In this document: positions 33,394-43,976 of the stretch, piece by piece
Position numbering within the stretch: the stretch's first letter is position 1
Layout of the letters: the number at the start of each line of letters is the position of its first letter
Assembly (NCBI GenBank): GCA_964017145.1
Contig: OZ024848.1
Span: forward strand, 756,501-820,500
Source: Agrocybe praecox
Taxonomy: Eukaryota; Basidiomycota; Agaricomycetes; Agaricales; Agrocybaceae
Length of the DNA: 64,000 nucleotides
Direction: 5' to 3'
Translations under genes and position numbers: made by a program
The notes under the pieces: model-generated
Database searches by the model: none
Told to the model about the DNA's origin: nothing
What the model saw: only the letters and a program-made list of their open reading frames with translations

Positions 33394-35722
33394 ATGGTGA
33401 ACCCAGGGTCCTTCACTCCCATGAGGAAAGATTTCCTCCAGAAACAAATGGGAATTTATAGCGAAGCTGTTGCCAAAAACCATCTGGGTGACACCATTGC
33501 CGATATTCAACGGCGGTACTTCAAACACTTCCCGGTATCCTTGGATCACAGCGAGGAGCCAACCGAAGAATGGCTCACTCAAGTAGACGACAATGCGCCT
33601 GATGAGGAGCTCAAAATTCCAGAAGAAGAAACGTCTATGGGATCAGAAAGCTATGCCACTGCGCTTGCTGCATACGAAGAGCAAGTAAAAGTAAAATTGA
33701 TCAAGTTTCGTAAAGAGGTCAGTCCACTGTAGATTCCTTATTTACTATGTATTCATAAATTAATACAGCAAGTTCGGCGGCGACTACAATATCAGTATCA
33801 GAAATCCAACAAATCAGCTCCGAAGCCAGAAGCCAATGCTACCTCAAATCCCATGATGGCTCTCGTGTCCCAGCTCAGCGGCACTTCATCGAAGAAACCC
33901 CGCCTTAAAACTGTGTACAATGTCTGGGGTCCACATAACCGGTCTCTAGTCGACCCAATATTCGACCAACGCATGAACGAGCAATCTATCCACGTAAAAC
34001 GACATGCAGCCTTGCGAAGCCAAATATATAAGGAATGTTTTAGCATGCTAGCAGACGAAGAACGTTAGGTCTGGGAAGATCGCGCTAGGCGGGAGCACGA
34101 CGACGCACTTCTCCAGTACGAAAGATCTCAAAAGCGAGATCCATCCGATCAACCAATGGACCGGCAGAGGTATGTAATATAGTTGTCTTTGATCATATTC
34201 GTATCCTCATCTTTTCACAGAGCAATTCAAAATTTGCTGACTTTCGTACAACCTATTCTTGATGCCATCGCCACTTATACGGGATGGAAAGTCACATTAA
34301 TCGCTGGTGGCCCAGAACCTGCCGACCAAGGTCGATTAAATATGATCAGGTATGCTCGCTCTTTGCTATGTTCTACTAGGGTCTAACTACGTTGTATGAT
34401 CACCAGCATTCACTCTGGAGAAACTCGAGGAAATGTCAAAATGAATTTCGGCAAGTCAGAACGGCGCGCATACAAAGAGTACATACTTCCGATCTTTGGT
34501 AATTTCCTTAAAAAATGCTACAGTACGTACGTGTAAATTATACAGATATAAATCACCCCTAACACTTCATATCGCAGCCGTCGAGGAATGTCGCGCATCG
34601 ACTTTACCTAACAACTACGGCTCTTTGGCTCGAGTCTTCGCAGACGACGAGAATAGTCAACTTTTTACTTTGGACTGCACAGAGGATGCAAGCACAATCA
34701 AGATTTCGATGTTCGGCAAGCCACGAACGGTATCGGCTGAGTCATTGTCCAGCATATGTACAACGCAAGCGGTTGTTGATACATCAACAGCCAACCCTGT
34801 CAAGCCCAGGCAACCGACCCCAGCCCTCCTCTCGCAAACCAGCCACTCTTCTTCAGGCTGCATCTCGCCTGTCCACTCCCCGCCTGTTTCTCGAGCCCCA
34901 TCTCCCAGCGTGCCCTTGAATTCTGCTCCTACTGATGTCCCTGTTCGTTCTCCTGAGCAACTTCCTCTCGCGTCTGAGACACCCGCTATTTCCCCACCAC
35001 CATTGTCCAATAAGCGAAGGATCAATGATTCCAACATCGATGTACACAAAGTCGAAAGTCCCAACACCAGGAAGAAATCAAAGCACCTTCCTATGGAAAG
35101 CGCACCGGACGGCGAATCTGCAGATGTACCTACCGTCCTACCATGTTCACCCAAGATTCAAGCTTCTGTGGCAGGTCTGACGGATGCTCCTGCCTCGACA
35201 TCTGGCGTATACTTCGTTTCTGCACCGGTCGGGGCTGATGCGTGGTTTTCCCAGGCACTGGAAACCTTTCAATCCGTGCCCATGGGTTCCGACTGGCATA
35301 AAATTCTTCGCAGCTGGGCCAGCTACCAGAAAGACGCCTCGAACTACGCAGATAAAGCTAAGATTGTGTCCGAGGGGCGTCCAGCATGCATTGGATATTG
35401 GATAAAGACTGCCAGGAGCACGAGGCCGACCATCACCAATTTACGCGGCTTTCAACGTGAATTCAAGAATTGGTGGCATAGTCTCCAGCCCGAATGGAGA
35501 GTTCAACGTAGCTCTGGCGCTCTCAGGCGTGACGTCAACGGGGACTTGGACATCTTTAAGAGACCCGGTAAGAACGGGTTGTATACATTGATAGCAGCAT
35601 TGTGGTTCTGGGGCGTAGCTGCAAAAGGGAACTCGGGCGGCGGTGGAGAAAGAGCATGGAAGACTGCTCTCAAAGACGTGGCATGGGTTTTGAATGCGTT
35701 GAGTGATGCTCGTAATCTTTAA
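33394..35722 (+). CDS. Five-exon hypothetical protein with one in-frame TAG (possible pseudogene)
   Basis: Exons 33394..33717, 33769..34169, 34221..34349, 34407..34522 and 34578..35722 join in frame over introns of 51-57 nt into 705 codons including the stop. Codon 208 is TAG (34066..34068), inside otherwise continuous coding sequence (ADEER|VWEDRARREH). Conserved-looking blocks: DTIADIQRRYFKHFPV, an AGGPEPADQGRLNM block, IHSGETRGNVKMNFG, then a Ser/Pro-rich linker and a C-terminal domain with NWWHSLQPEWR and GKNGLYTLIAALWFWGVAA. I recall this layout as a recurrent multi-copy protein of unknown role in mushrooms. With one stop and all splice sites intact, it is either freshly inactivated or a sequence error. 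Confidence 0.6.
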
Positions 35723-36195
35723 TCTTTTACTATTTTTTGTCGCCTGGTTATACCCCCATTGATAGCTTACATAGAAACTTTCCTTATTTTATGGCCTCCT
35801 ATAATAGTTTTCTTGTCCCCTCATTACTCGTAGCTCAACCGTTATAATATTTTATTGATCAGCTCGCGAACATTTGAAGCAGATCAGATTAGATCCGACT
35901 CGAGTCACGATATGATAATGTATTTCAAAAATTGATCTTATCAATTAGAAAGCTGTGCAGTCATCAGATTGACATCTCGGCCAATGATGCCGACTCAGAA
36001 ATAGGACATTGGTTTAAAATAGCACGTTTGATGGTGCCTATACAGAAGCCAGTCATGCCAAGTGATGAATTGGGTGTCACAGAGAGTACCCGATGAAGAC
36101 ATAGATCAACTTGGGCACTGGGGTCATTTCCGGCCTGGATGCATCAAGTAAATTGGGCAACTACCGGTTTATGATACATATAGGTGTCAGTAACT
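35723..36195. other. Intergenic; contains one end of a hAT-like element
   Basis: Up to about 36100 no feature is seen. At 36130..36192 the sequence (GGATGCATC, GGGCAACTACC, ATGATACATATA, GTCAGTA) matches the right terminal repeat of the element at 18006..18836. It ends where LINE fragment L-f begins. The opposite end was not found, so this is a truncated copy. Confidence 0.45.
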
Positions 36196-36315
36196 GGTGC
36201 TTGCCACCCAGCAGGACGATTGTGAACGGATCATCATATTCACTGACTCGATGGCTTCTGCCAAACGAGCACTGGACCCCACCCTCCATAGTGGACAAGG
36301 GCATTCCTTGGCCAT
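36195..36315 (+). pseudogene. LINE fragment L-f, left piece (RNase H)
   Basis: Plus-strand RNase H sequence (LATQQDDCERIIIFTDSMAS...SGQGHSLAI). It ends at ATTCCTTGGCCAT (36303..36315), the left copy of the L-g target duplication, and continues at 49316. Confidence 0.8.
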
Positions 36316-36341
36316 TTTTTTTTTTTTTTTTAAAAATCAAA

Positions 36342-36353
36342 GGACCGAAGTCC
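36342..36353 (-). other. LINE 3'-terminal cUUCGg hairpin (L-g copy)
   Basis: The sense strand reads GGAC-TTCG-GTCC then TTTGATTTTT and poly(A). A GGAC/GTCC stem closed by a C(UUCG)G tetraloop is unusually stable. It recurs at the same place in L-d, L-e, L-h, L-i and L-k, and in altered form in L-a and L-j. It is a candidate recognition site for the LINE reverse transcriptase. Confidence 0.6.
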
Positions 36354-36900
36354 CACTTGTATTCCGGTGCGCGATTGCAGTCCGGTCCCTACGTTACATA
36401 CAAAAGCATGCTAAGCAAGATTCAATACTACGCTACGTCTGTGAGGGCGGGCATAGGCCTGCCAAGATTGCAGACCGCCATTAGGCGGTCAGAATGTTGC
36501 TGGTTCAACAGCGCGGGCGCCGTCGCAAGCGTGTAAGCATTGTGGTCAGGCATCGAGCCCAACCCACAGTCCACCCCCAACCCAGCCCACAGTCCCCGCT
36601 CCACCCAATCCGCAGTCCCTTACGTTCCAAGTCGCATCGCTGCTTCCACTTAGCCCGGGTGCCCCCGAAGGGTCAAGCCGAAACCCACAAACCAAGGTAC
36701 CCACTAAAGGGCCCTGAACGCCCCCGCAGGGTCAGGACGAATCCCACAAGTCCGAGTACTGAGGTGCGCGCCATTGTAATGGCAAAGAATCCGAAGTCCA
36801 AGCAGAACACGTTCTGCAGCCCGAGAAGAGTATGTCCCGCAGGCTGAACCGTAGCCCAGCCTGCTTATCCAACCCCTGCGGGTCGCCTGAACGCAAACAC

Positions 36901-39588
36901 TTACTCGTTGTCATCCAGGAATTTGATCAGATGCACCAGGAGTTCCGGTGACCGACCGTCGTGCTCGCGTGTATGTTTCGTACACACTTGCAATATATGT
37001 GCGCGCGTCTGCAGGTGGTGACCGCATTCGCATGCATGGGGTTCTTGAATGTTAAAGCGCTCGTAATAAGCACCAATGGGAGCGTGATTGAGGATGCATC
37101 TGTTCATCCTCGCGACGTACGGTATGTGTGCGTCTTTCACTTCACGGAGCCAAGTACCTTCTTGAAGATACGTCGGCTCGAGCAAATCCCTGGCGAGATT
37201 CTTGAGGGGCAAGAAGTTATGCCCTCGATAGTTGGGGTCACGGAAGAGAATCTTCCATTCCTCCTGAACGCCTTTAGTGACGACCTTTCGCACACTATCC
37301 AAAGAGGTAGCCGGGTGGTCCCCGACAGGTTCGACTTGAACCCGACTGATGTCATTGGCTTCTTGGTGTATCCTCCATTTCAGTTTCCATGGAACCTGAA
37401 TGAAATCTACTTTGCACGCAGCATCTTCTTCTAGCCACGCTTGTAAAGCTCGACAGATGGCCAAAGAATGTCCTTGGCCACTATGGAGGGTGGGGTCCAG
37501 CGCTCGTTTGGCCGAAGCCATCGAGTCAGTGAATATGACTATCCGTTCGCAATCGTCCTGCTGAGTGGCAAGGACAATCGCTGAGCGGATGGCAAAGAGC
37601 TCTGCATCGGGGGCAGTCACTCGTCCGGCAGGATGCGATACGGTATGAGTCCGTTCATGTCCCCGGTATAGTAGGGCAGTTGAAACCGCCTGTCGTTGTA
37701 TGTCGTTCGGCACCGAAGCGTCGACCGTGCAATACACCGTTGTTTCTTGGTCTTGTGCTTCTCGAAGCACTTGATTGAGACCTATGCGAACCGCGTCTGC
37801 TGACTCGTCGTCAGTTGGGCACGGTTCAAATGTGAAGCGGTCGTCGAATAAATCCAACATCCTGTTTCTAGGACGAGCCCCTGTCGCGACAGGCGAGAAA
37901 GACTCTGTGAGTTCAGGGAGATGGCAGTCTATCTCCATGAGGGCCCCTCCTACCTTTGCTTTCTGAGCAGGAGTGAGCCTTGAGATTGCCAACGAGTGAA
38001 CGTCGGCCCGCTTATGATGCTCCTTGGAGAGGAGCGACCTAAGAGGGTGGGTGTCTGATAACGTGGCAGCCCGGTAGTTGGACCGACCGCCAAGTTTCTT
38101 CAGATGGAGGTGGACGGGGATGAGGCCCGCAAGGGCCTCAACCCCGCCTGTGGGGGAGGTGCAAACTGCACCTGTGATCCAAAGTGCCGCTTTATGCTGC
38201 ATTTTGCGCAAGTCTTCGAGAGCTCCCTTGGATCGGGAGCCTTTGAAGTACCACAGACGGTATCCGTACGTTGCGATTGGTAACACGCACGCCCGGTATA
38301 TTAATCGCTTCTCCTTAGGATGGAGACCGCGAGTTGAACTTCCTAGCATCTTCATGGCTTTCACTGATGAGAGAGACTTGGTAGAGTAGAACCGCACATG
38401 CTCTTTGAATGTGAGCTTGCGGTCAAAGTAGAACCCCAAGTAGCGCCAGACGCGCTTCGGGCGGAGGGGGGTGTCCCCCGTATAGGGGGCATAGCCGAGG
38501 TCGAGGGGTGGTGGGTCGTAGTTGTGCAACCGGTCGAAGCAGGAGTATTCGGACTTGTTGTGTTCAAGTATGAGTCCAATGGCGGTGAAGAGTCGAAGGA
38601 GGACTGCATAGGCAGCCACAAGGGTTACCATGTTCTCCTGGAGAGTTTTGGCCTGGGCAATGCATGTGCCGTCATCCACGTAAGATAGAAGTGATGTCTT
38701 GCGAGATATCTCTTCCATATGGTATAATTTCATCACTGGAGCGATGTATAATGCTGAAAGGACGGGGAACAGGGCAGAGCCCTGTTCCACACCGACATCT
38801 GCCTGCCGGGGGTCAGATGTGAACGAATTCCACCTGTATGAGGTGTATTGGTCGACAAGGTAGGATGAGAAGAACCACGCCACAAGTGGCGAGAACCCCT
38901 GTTTCCTGAGTATTGCCTTGAGCATGTCATGGTTAAGAGATGGGAAGAACTGGGCGATGTCGAATGCGACAACGCTGGTCTTAAGTCCCTTAGTCCACCC
39001 GGTACGAATCAGATGGGTAAGGTACAACCCTGCGTCTTCGGTTGAGCGCTGTCGCACTCCTCCGACTTGATTGGGATGAACAAGGTCAAACTTGATCATG
39101 TCGTACTGAAGACGATTCGAGATCATCTTCTCAATGAGTTTCCCCATGGTGTTCAACAGCACTATAGGCCGGAATGCTTTGGGGTCTGAATATGTAGGTT
39201 TGCCCGGCTTCGGTATAATGACCGAGGTCGATTCCTTAAAGTGCCTCGGCCAATGCCTGACACGAATGCAGGCGTTGGCGAGGTCGATAAGAAGTTGTGA
39301 AGCAGCTTGCTGCTTCACAACTTTTTTGAGAACTGGCCAGGACACATGGTCCGGGCCTGGGGAGGACAGACTTGAACAAGACGCTAGTGCCTCGTCCAAT
39401 TCTAGCTTGGAGAATGGGGGCCAGTCTCTTTCCTGAAGAGTAGGGAGGGGATCTAGCACTGTGAGATCTACCACTCGGCCGGAGGCCGAGTTGTAGGTGT
39501 TATGGAGGGCGTCCCATAGGGAGTCCATTCCGTGGCAGGGCTGTCCTTGGTATTGGATAGCTTCGCAGGCGGGTAACTTTCGCTGTTT
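36901..39588 (-). CDS. L-g ORF2, RT, RNase H and C-terminal zinc domain
   Basis: Uninterrupted from the gypsy insertion to TAA at 36901; joined to 46076..47212 it makes a 1275-codon frame. RT motifs: FRPIVLLNTMGKLIEK, FDIAQFFPSLNHD, the QGSALFPVLSALY block and catalytic YVDDGTC. RNase H: VYCTVDASVPND (D), DAELFAIRSA (E) and IFTDSMASAKRAL (D). C-terminus: C-x1-C-x8-H-x4-C (CECGHHLQTRAHILQVC). A 36-nt in-frame insertion encoding KKVVKQQAASQL, largely a palindrome at 39292..39323, is unique to this copy. The frame ends at DDNE, 13 residues before the DDNDSVFAFRRPAGVG end of other copies. Confidence 0.93.
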   Translation of the reverse strand, partial: KQRKLPACEAIQYQGQPCHGMDSLWDALHNTYNSASGRVVDLTVLDPLPTLQERDWPPFSKLELDEALASCSSLSSPGPDHVSWPVLKKVVKQQAASQLLIDLANACIRVRHWPRHFKESTSVIIPKPGKPTYSDPKAFRPIVLLNTMGKLIEKMISNRLQYDMIKFDLVHPNQVGGVRQRSTEDAGLYLTHLIRTGWTKGLKTSVVAFDIAQFFPSLNHDMLKAILRKQGFSPLVAWFFSSYLVDQYTSYRWNSFTSDPRQADVGVEQGSALFPVLSALYIAPVMKLYHMEEISRKTSLLSYVDDGTCIAQAKTLQENMVTLVAAYAVLLRLFTAIGLILEHNKSEYSCFDRLHNYDPPPLDLGYAPYTGDTPLRPKRVWRYLGFYFDRKLTFKEHVRFYSTKSLSSVKAMKMLGSSTRGLHPKEKRLIYRACVLPIATYGYRLWYFKGSRSKGALEDLRKMQHKAALWITGAVCTSPTGGVEALAGLIPVHLHLKKLGGRSNYRAATLSDTHPLRSLLSKEHHKRADVHSLAISRLTPAQKAKVGGALMEIDCHLPELTESFSPVATGARPRNRMLDLFDDRFTFEPCPTDDESADAVRIGLNQVLREAQDQETTVYCTVDASVPNDIQRQAVSTALLYRGHERTHTVSHPAGRVTAPDAELFAIRSAIVLATQQDDCERIVIFTDSMASAKRALDPTLHSGQGHSLAICRALQAWLEEDAACKVDFIQVPWKLKWRIHQEANDISRVQVEPVGDHPATSLDSVRKVVTKGVQEEWKILFRDPNYRGHNFLPLKNLARDLLEPTYLQEGTWLREVKDAHIPYVARMNRCILNHAPIGAYYERFNIQEPHACECGHHLQTRAHILQVCTKHTREHDGRSPELLVHLIKFLDDNE

Positions 39589-39593
39589 GACCC

Positions 39594-40086
39594 TGTCAGG
39601 GCAACACTAAGATCAGTGTGACAAGGCCACCAACAAAGACAAAGCAAGAGAGAGAGAGAGAGAGATGAAGAGAGAGAGACACTCAATGGTTCTAAGAGAT
39701 CACACCAATGATAGTGGATATCCTAAGAGATTGAAGCTGGGGCTACAGCTACCTACATGTCCAGTATATATACCCTACAGCTATTCTAGAATATTCCTAC
39801 ATTACATCATGAAACAGAAGGATGAGTAAGACAATGACATCATAAAGAAATGATGAATAAGACAATGTCATCATGAAACAAGGAGAAGAATGATGTGGAG
39901 CAAGTGAGGCAGTGCTCATGGGAAATAAAGATGATAAGTATCTAATCAAAGATCTGAGTGATAATCAAGAAGATAATTAAGGAGATAATCAAAGATGTAA
40001 AAGAGATAAGATATCTACATAATTAAGAAAGGGAAAAATACGAAATAAATATAGAAAAATAGGAGAAAATAGGGGAAACCCTGACA
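39594..40086 (-). repeat. Gypsy 3' LTR (493 bp)
   Basis: TG...CA ends, with (GA)n microsatellites near the left end and a TATATATA box. It directly abuts the stop codon of pol. Confidence 0.95.
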
Positions 40087-40099
40087 TCACCCCCTCTCT
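40087..40099 (-). promoter_or_regulatory. Gypsy polypurine tract, overlapping the pol stop
   Basis: The sense strand AGAGAGGGGGTGA abuts the 3' LTR. It encodes the last residues (ERG) and the TGA stop of pol, so coding sequence and plus-strand primer overlap. Confidence 0.75.
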
Positions 40100-43000
40100 A
40101 AGGCACATTTCCCACAATGTGCACATGTATGAGTAAGTTTAGAGGGTTTCAGAGGAGGAGGAGGTTCAGTGAAGTTAATTAAAGGTGAAAAAGAAAGTCT
40201 ATCAAAAGTAAGAGCAGAAATCCTTCTGGGTGCAGCTGGATGCTTGGCATGGAATTCTTTGATTGATTTGGCTGCCTTCTTCAAATGCTCAGCAGGTTCC
40301 CAACTGCTTTCCTCATTTGGATAATTCTTCCATTTAACCAAGTACTGCAGCTTATTTCTGAATAATCTGCTATCCTTGATGTACTCAACTTCCCATTCAG
40401 GATTTTCTCCTTTAATGACAGGTGGAGGTCTAGAGGGAGGCTTCCTTCCAACAGTATCAGGATGGTAGGGCATGAGTTTGACAACATTGAACACTGGGTG
40501 GATTTTCATGGTTTTAGGGAGTTTGAGCTCATAGGCATTTGAACCAACAACTTTGGTGACTTTGTATGGTCCATATCTCTTGTCATCCAATTTCTTGGAA
40601 GGCCTATCAGTCTTCAGATCTTTTCCATCCAACCAAACCATGTCTCCAACTTTGAATTCTGTGGGAATACCTCTGTTTCTATCATAGAATTTAGCCATGT
40701 CATCAGCAGCCTTTTTGAGTGCAGACTCTGCTTCTTTCCTGGCCTCTTCCATGTTTTTCACAAAGGTATCTACAGTGTCCATCTTGCTGTCTCTGAGAGG
40801 TTCTGTGCCCATTCTTGGATGTCTACCATTATTGAGCATGAATGGTGTCTGTCTGGTAGAGGCCTGAACTCTGTTGTTGTAGGAAAATTCAGCCAAAGCC
40901 AACCATTCTACCCAGTCATCCTGTCTATGGTTTATGAAGAGCCTGAGATATTGTTCTACTTCTTGGTTGACTCTCTCAGTCTGACCATCAGTTTGAGGAT
41001 GGTAGGCTGTAGATGAAGCAGTCTGAATACCAAGTATAGAGTTAAGCTCTTTCATAAATTTGGAGACAAACTGAGGACCTCTATCACAGATGATTTTGAT
41101 AGGTAGACCATGCAATTTCCAAACATAGTCTCTGTAGAGCTTAGCAGTACCTTCAGATGTGACCTCATCTGTGGTAGGTATAATGTGGATCATCTTGCTA
41201 AGCCTGTCTACAACTATCATGATGGCATTATACCCTTGACATTCAGGTAAGCCAGTGATAAAGTCCACAGAAATAGTCTGCCAGACATCAGAGGGAATCT
41301 CAGTTGGAGTTAGGAAGCCAACAGGTTTAGCAGGGAATGTCTTGGTCCTGTTACATCTATCACATCCTCTGGTGTAGGCTGCAATATAATGAGACATCCC
41401 TGGCCACCAGTAATTTCTAGAGACTAACTCTATTGTCTTCCATTTTCCTGGATGTCCAGCAATGTAGGCATCATGATGTAGTTCCACAATTTTCCTTCTA
41501 AGGTCTTTGTCTTTTGGAACATACACCTTTCCTCTGTAGAGAACAAGTCCTTGCTCCTCTGACCATTCCTGTCCATCTATCTTTTTGGTTGAAGACTTTT
41601 TCATCTCTTGTACTGCCTTGACCACTTTCTCATCAAAGTCCTTTGCTTCTCTAATCTTTTTGAGAAGATCAGTCTCTTGACCAGCCAATGTGGTATGACC
41701 CTGTTTGAGAGCCTGGATCTTGAAGTAGGAAGGTTTGAGAAGAACTACATTTTCATTATCATTCTCCCCCTTCTTATGGTCTGATCTCCTAGACAATGCA
41801 TCTGGCTTCAAAGACTTTTTACCAGGCCTATGATGAAGAGAGAAGTCAAATCTGGACAAAAAGAGTGACCATCTGGCCTGCCTTCTGCTTAGCTTTTGGG
41901 CAGTCATAAAGTACTCTAGGTTTTTGTGGTCTGTCCAGATCTCAAAGGTATGTTGAGTCCCTTCAAGATAATGTCTCCATTCATCTAGTGCTCTGATAAT
42001 AGCCAGCATCTCCTTGTCATGGATCTCATAATTCCTTTCTACTTCAGAGAGAGACTTAGACATAAAGGCTACAGGATGCCATTTCCCATCCAAACCTTCC
42101 TGAGACAACACAGCTCCAGTAGCATAATCAGAGCTATCTGCTTCAACTTTGTAAGGTTTGTTGTCATCAGGGAAGATTAAAACAGGGGAGGATGTGACCT
42201 TAAGCTTTAGCTGATCAAATGCTTCCTGGTGTCTAAGTCCCCATCTCCAGACTGTCCCTTTCTTTGTCAATTCATGAAGTGGCTTGGAAATGTCTGCAAA
42301 ATCCTCTATGAACCTTCTGTAGAAGTTGACAAATCCCAAGAATGATTGAATATCCTTGACATTTTCAGGTTCAGGCCATTTGGAAACTCCTTCTACCTTG
42401 ACAGGATCCATTTCAATCTTGCCTTGTGAAATGATAAGTCCAAGATATTCAATCTTTTCCTTTTCAAATTCACATTTTTCTGCTTTAAGGTAGAGTTTGT
42501 TATCTTCCAGGATTTGCAAGACCTTCTTGACTACCTCCCTATGATGTTCAAGAGTTTCAGTGAAGACCAATATGTCATCCATGTAAACAATGACCACATT
42601 GCCATCAATGAGCTCTATAAAGATGACATTCATCATAGTTTGGAAAGTTGCAGGACTGTTGGTTAAGCCAAAGAACATGACCAGTGGTTCAAACAGTCCT
42701 CTATTGGTTCTGAAAGCTGCCTTCCACTCATCCCCTTCCTTAACTCTAACATTGTTAAAGCCCCACCTGACATCCAGCTTGGTAAAATACTTGGCTTTGC
42801 TGAGTTTGGTAATGATGTCAGAAATGAGAGGTAAAGGGTAAGAGTTCTTAATGGTCATTTCATTTAGCTTCCTATAATCCTGGACTAGTCTAAGAGAGCC
42901 ATCCTTCTTCTTAACAAAGAACACAGGGGATGCCATAGGTGACTTGGATGGTCTAATCCTACCAGACTTCAGATTCTCCTCTAAAAAGGCATCAAGCTCT

Positions 43001-43968
43001 TTTTGATCATTTGGGGAAAGAGGATAAATCTTTGATCTGTAAGGCTCAGACCCAGGCTTTAGCTCAATAGCATGATCCCAAGGCTTTCTGTCAGGTAGCC
43101 TATCAAAGGACTCCTTTGAAAAAACACCCTTAAATTGGTGATAATGCTTGGGGACAGCTTCTTCAAAGGTCTTCTTGGGGGATTCAGCCTGTTGGTGAGA
43201 CTCTTCTGCCAATTTCTGAGACACAGTTGAGGTAGCATTAATGAACTGCTTCTGAGGATGGAGATAAGAAATAAATATCCTATCCTCAGGCTCAATCTCA
43301 GAGTCAGAATCAGGTGACTGATCTACAAGATCTACACCTTCATCATCAAACTGAGGGAGCTGTCTTCTCTGTACTGCAGCTATCCTCTGTCTCTTTCTCC
43401 TGGCTCTAATCACTTCCATGTGGCAGTCAGATGGACATCTAGTAAACTGAACATCACCTGACTTCCAGTTGACATCAGGATTGTGTAGATAGAGCCAGGT
43501 ATGTCCAATAATAGCAGTCTTGTCTCCCAAGTCACAAACAGCAAAGGTAGCCTTTTCTGTATGGTTCTTATACACCATAATCAAGTCTACTTCCTCATGA
43601 ATAGAGCCACTTTTGTTGAGAGTACCATCAACATTGTAGACTGGAATGGCTCTAGGAAGTTTCCTTGTGTTGAGATTATGGTATTTTACAAAACCAGTGT
43701 CCAGAAAAAGACCAGTGGCTCCAGAGTCAAGCAAAGCATCTACAGACAGCCTTTTTCCTGTGTCCATTGTCTTGAGAATGACTGACAGATGGGTGGAGGC
43801 CTTTGGCTTATGTCCTAAGATGTATATCCTCTCAAGAGTAGAAGAAAGGGAAGAATCAGAATTTGAGGACATGATTTCTGTATCAGATTGAGAAGAGGTG
43901 GGATTGGCTTTATCATTTTCATCTCCTAATACATTAAATCTATTCCATTGGGACATGTCCTTCACCAA
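40087..43968 (-). CDS. Gypsy Pol polyprotein with integrase chromodomain
   Basis: About 1290 residues; first ATG at 43956, but the frame is open further back, overlapping the end of gag in the -1 frame (EEEFLEAPLVKDM), so a -1 frameshift or internal start is possible. Counting from 43968: protease DSGATGLF (~81), RT VQDYRKLNEMT and YMDDILVF (~462), RNase H EADSSDYATGAV (~611) and WTDHKNLEY. The integrase has an HHCC site (HHDAYIAGHPG...CDRC, ~831-872), D902 (VDFITGLP), D962 (CDRGPQF) and E998 (GQTERV). A GPY/F motif (YGPYKV, ~1133) and a chromodomain (EVEYIKDSR, YLVKWKNYPNEESSWEP, ~1191-1240) follow; chromodomains steer integration to marked chromatin. The tail HTCAHCGKCALERG is a small Cys cluster of unknown use. 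Confidence 0.96.
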   Translation of the reverse strand: MVKDMSQWNRFNVLGDENDKANPTSSQSDTEIMSSNSDSSLSSTLERIYILGHKPKASTHLSVILKTMDTGKRLSVDALLDSGATGLFLDTGFVKYHNLNTRKLPRAIPVYNVDGTLNKSGSIHEEVDLIMVYKNHTEKATFAVCDLGDKTAIIGHTWLYLHNPDVNWKSGDVQFTRCPSDCHMEVIRARRKRQRIAAVQRRQLPQFDDEGVDLVDQSPDSDSEIEPEDRIFISYLHPQKQFINATSTVSQKLAEESHQQAESPKKTFEEAVPKHYHQFKGVFSKESFDRLPDRKPWDHAIELKPGSEPYRSKIYPLSPNDQKELDAFLEENLKSGRIRPSKSPMASPVFFVKKKDGSLRLVQDYRKLNEMTIKNSYPLPLISDIITKLSKAKYFTKLDVRWGFNNVRVKEGDEWKAAFRTNRGLFEPLVMFFGLTNSPATFQTMMNVIFIELIDGNVVIVYMDDILVFTETLEHHREVVKKVLQILEDNKLYLKAEKCEFEKEKIEYLGLIISQGKIEMDPVKVEGVSKWPEPENVKDIQSFLGFVNFYRRFIEDFADISKPLHELTKKGTVWRWGLRHQEAFDQLKLKVTSSPVLIFPDDNKPYKVEADSSDYATGAVLSQEGLDGKWHPVAFMSKSLSEVERNYEIHDKEMLAIIRALDEWRHYLEGTQHTFEIWTDHKNLEYFMTAQKLSRRQARWSLFLSRFDFSLHHRPGKKSLKPDALSRRSDHKKGENDNENVVLLKPSYFKIQALKQGHTTLAGQETDLLKKIREAKDFDEKVVKAVQEMKKSSTKKIDGQEWSEEQGLVLYRGKVYVPKDKDLRRKIVELHHDAYIAGHPGKWKTIELVSRNYWWPGMSHYIAAYTRGCDRCNRTKTFPAKPVGFLTPTEIPSDVWQTISVDFITGLPECQGYNAIMIVVDRLSKMIHIIPTTDEVTSEGTAKLYRDYVWKLHGLPIKIICDRGPQFVSKFMKELNSILGIQTASSTAYHPQTDGQTERVNQEVEQYLRLFINHRQDDWVEWLALAEFSYNNRVQASTRQTPFMLNNGRHPRMGTEPLRDSKMDTVDTFVKNMEEARKEAESALKKAADDMAKFYDRNRGIPTEFKVGDMVWLDGKDLKTDRPSKKLDDKRYGPYKVTKVVGSNAYELKLPKTMKIHPVFNVVKLMPYHPDTVGRKPPSRPPPVIKGENPEWEVEYIKDSRLFRNKLQYLVKWKNYPNEESSWEPAEHLKKAAKSIKEFHAKHPAAPRRISALTFDRLSFSPLINFTEPPPPLKPSKLTHTCAHCGKCALERG

Positions 43969-43976
43969 TGGTGCCT

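Noticed and set aside
33059..33461. Plus-strand ORFs upstream of the five-exon gene
   Set aside because: Not in frame with it and without motifs; the ATG at 33394 with compatible splice phases is preferred.
34657..35154. Antisense 165-codon ORF on the minus strand
   Set aside because: It mirrors the Ser/Pro-rich linker of the plus-strand five-exon gene; its composition is a shadow of that coding sequence and it has no motif.
36961..37434. Plus-strand 157-codon ORF, and similar plus ORFs at 38398 and 39134
   Set aside because: Antisense shadows of L-g ORF2; the same shadows recur opposite every LINE copy.
39601..39690. Possible regulatory GA repeat
   Set aside because: Part of the gypsy LTR; differs in length between the two LTRs as ordinary microsatellite slippage.
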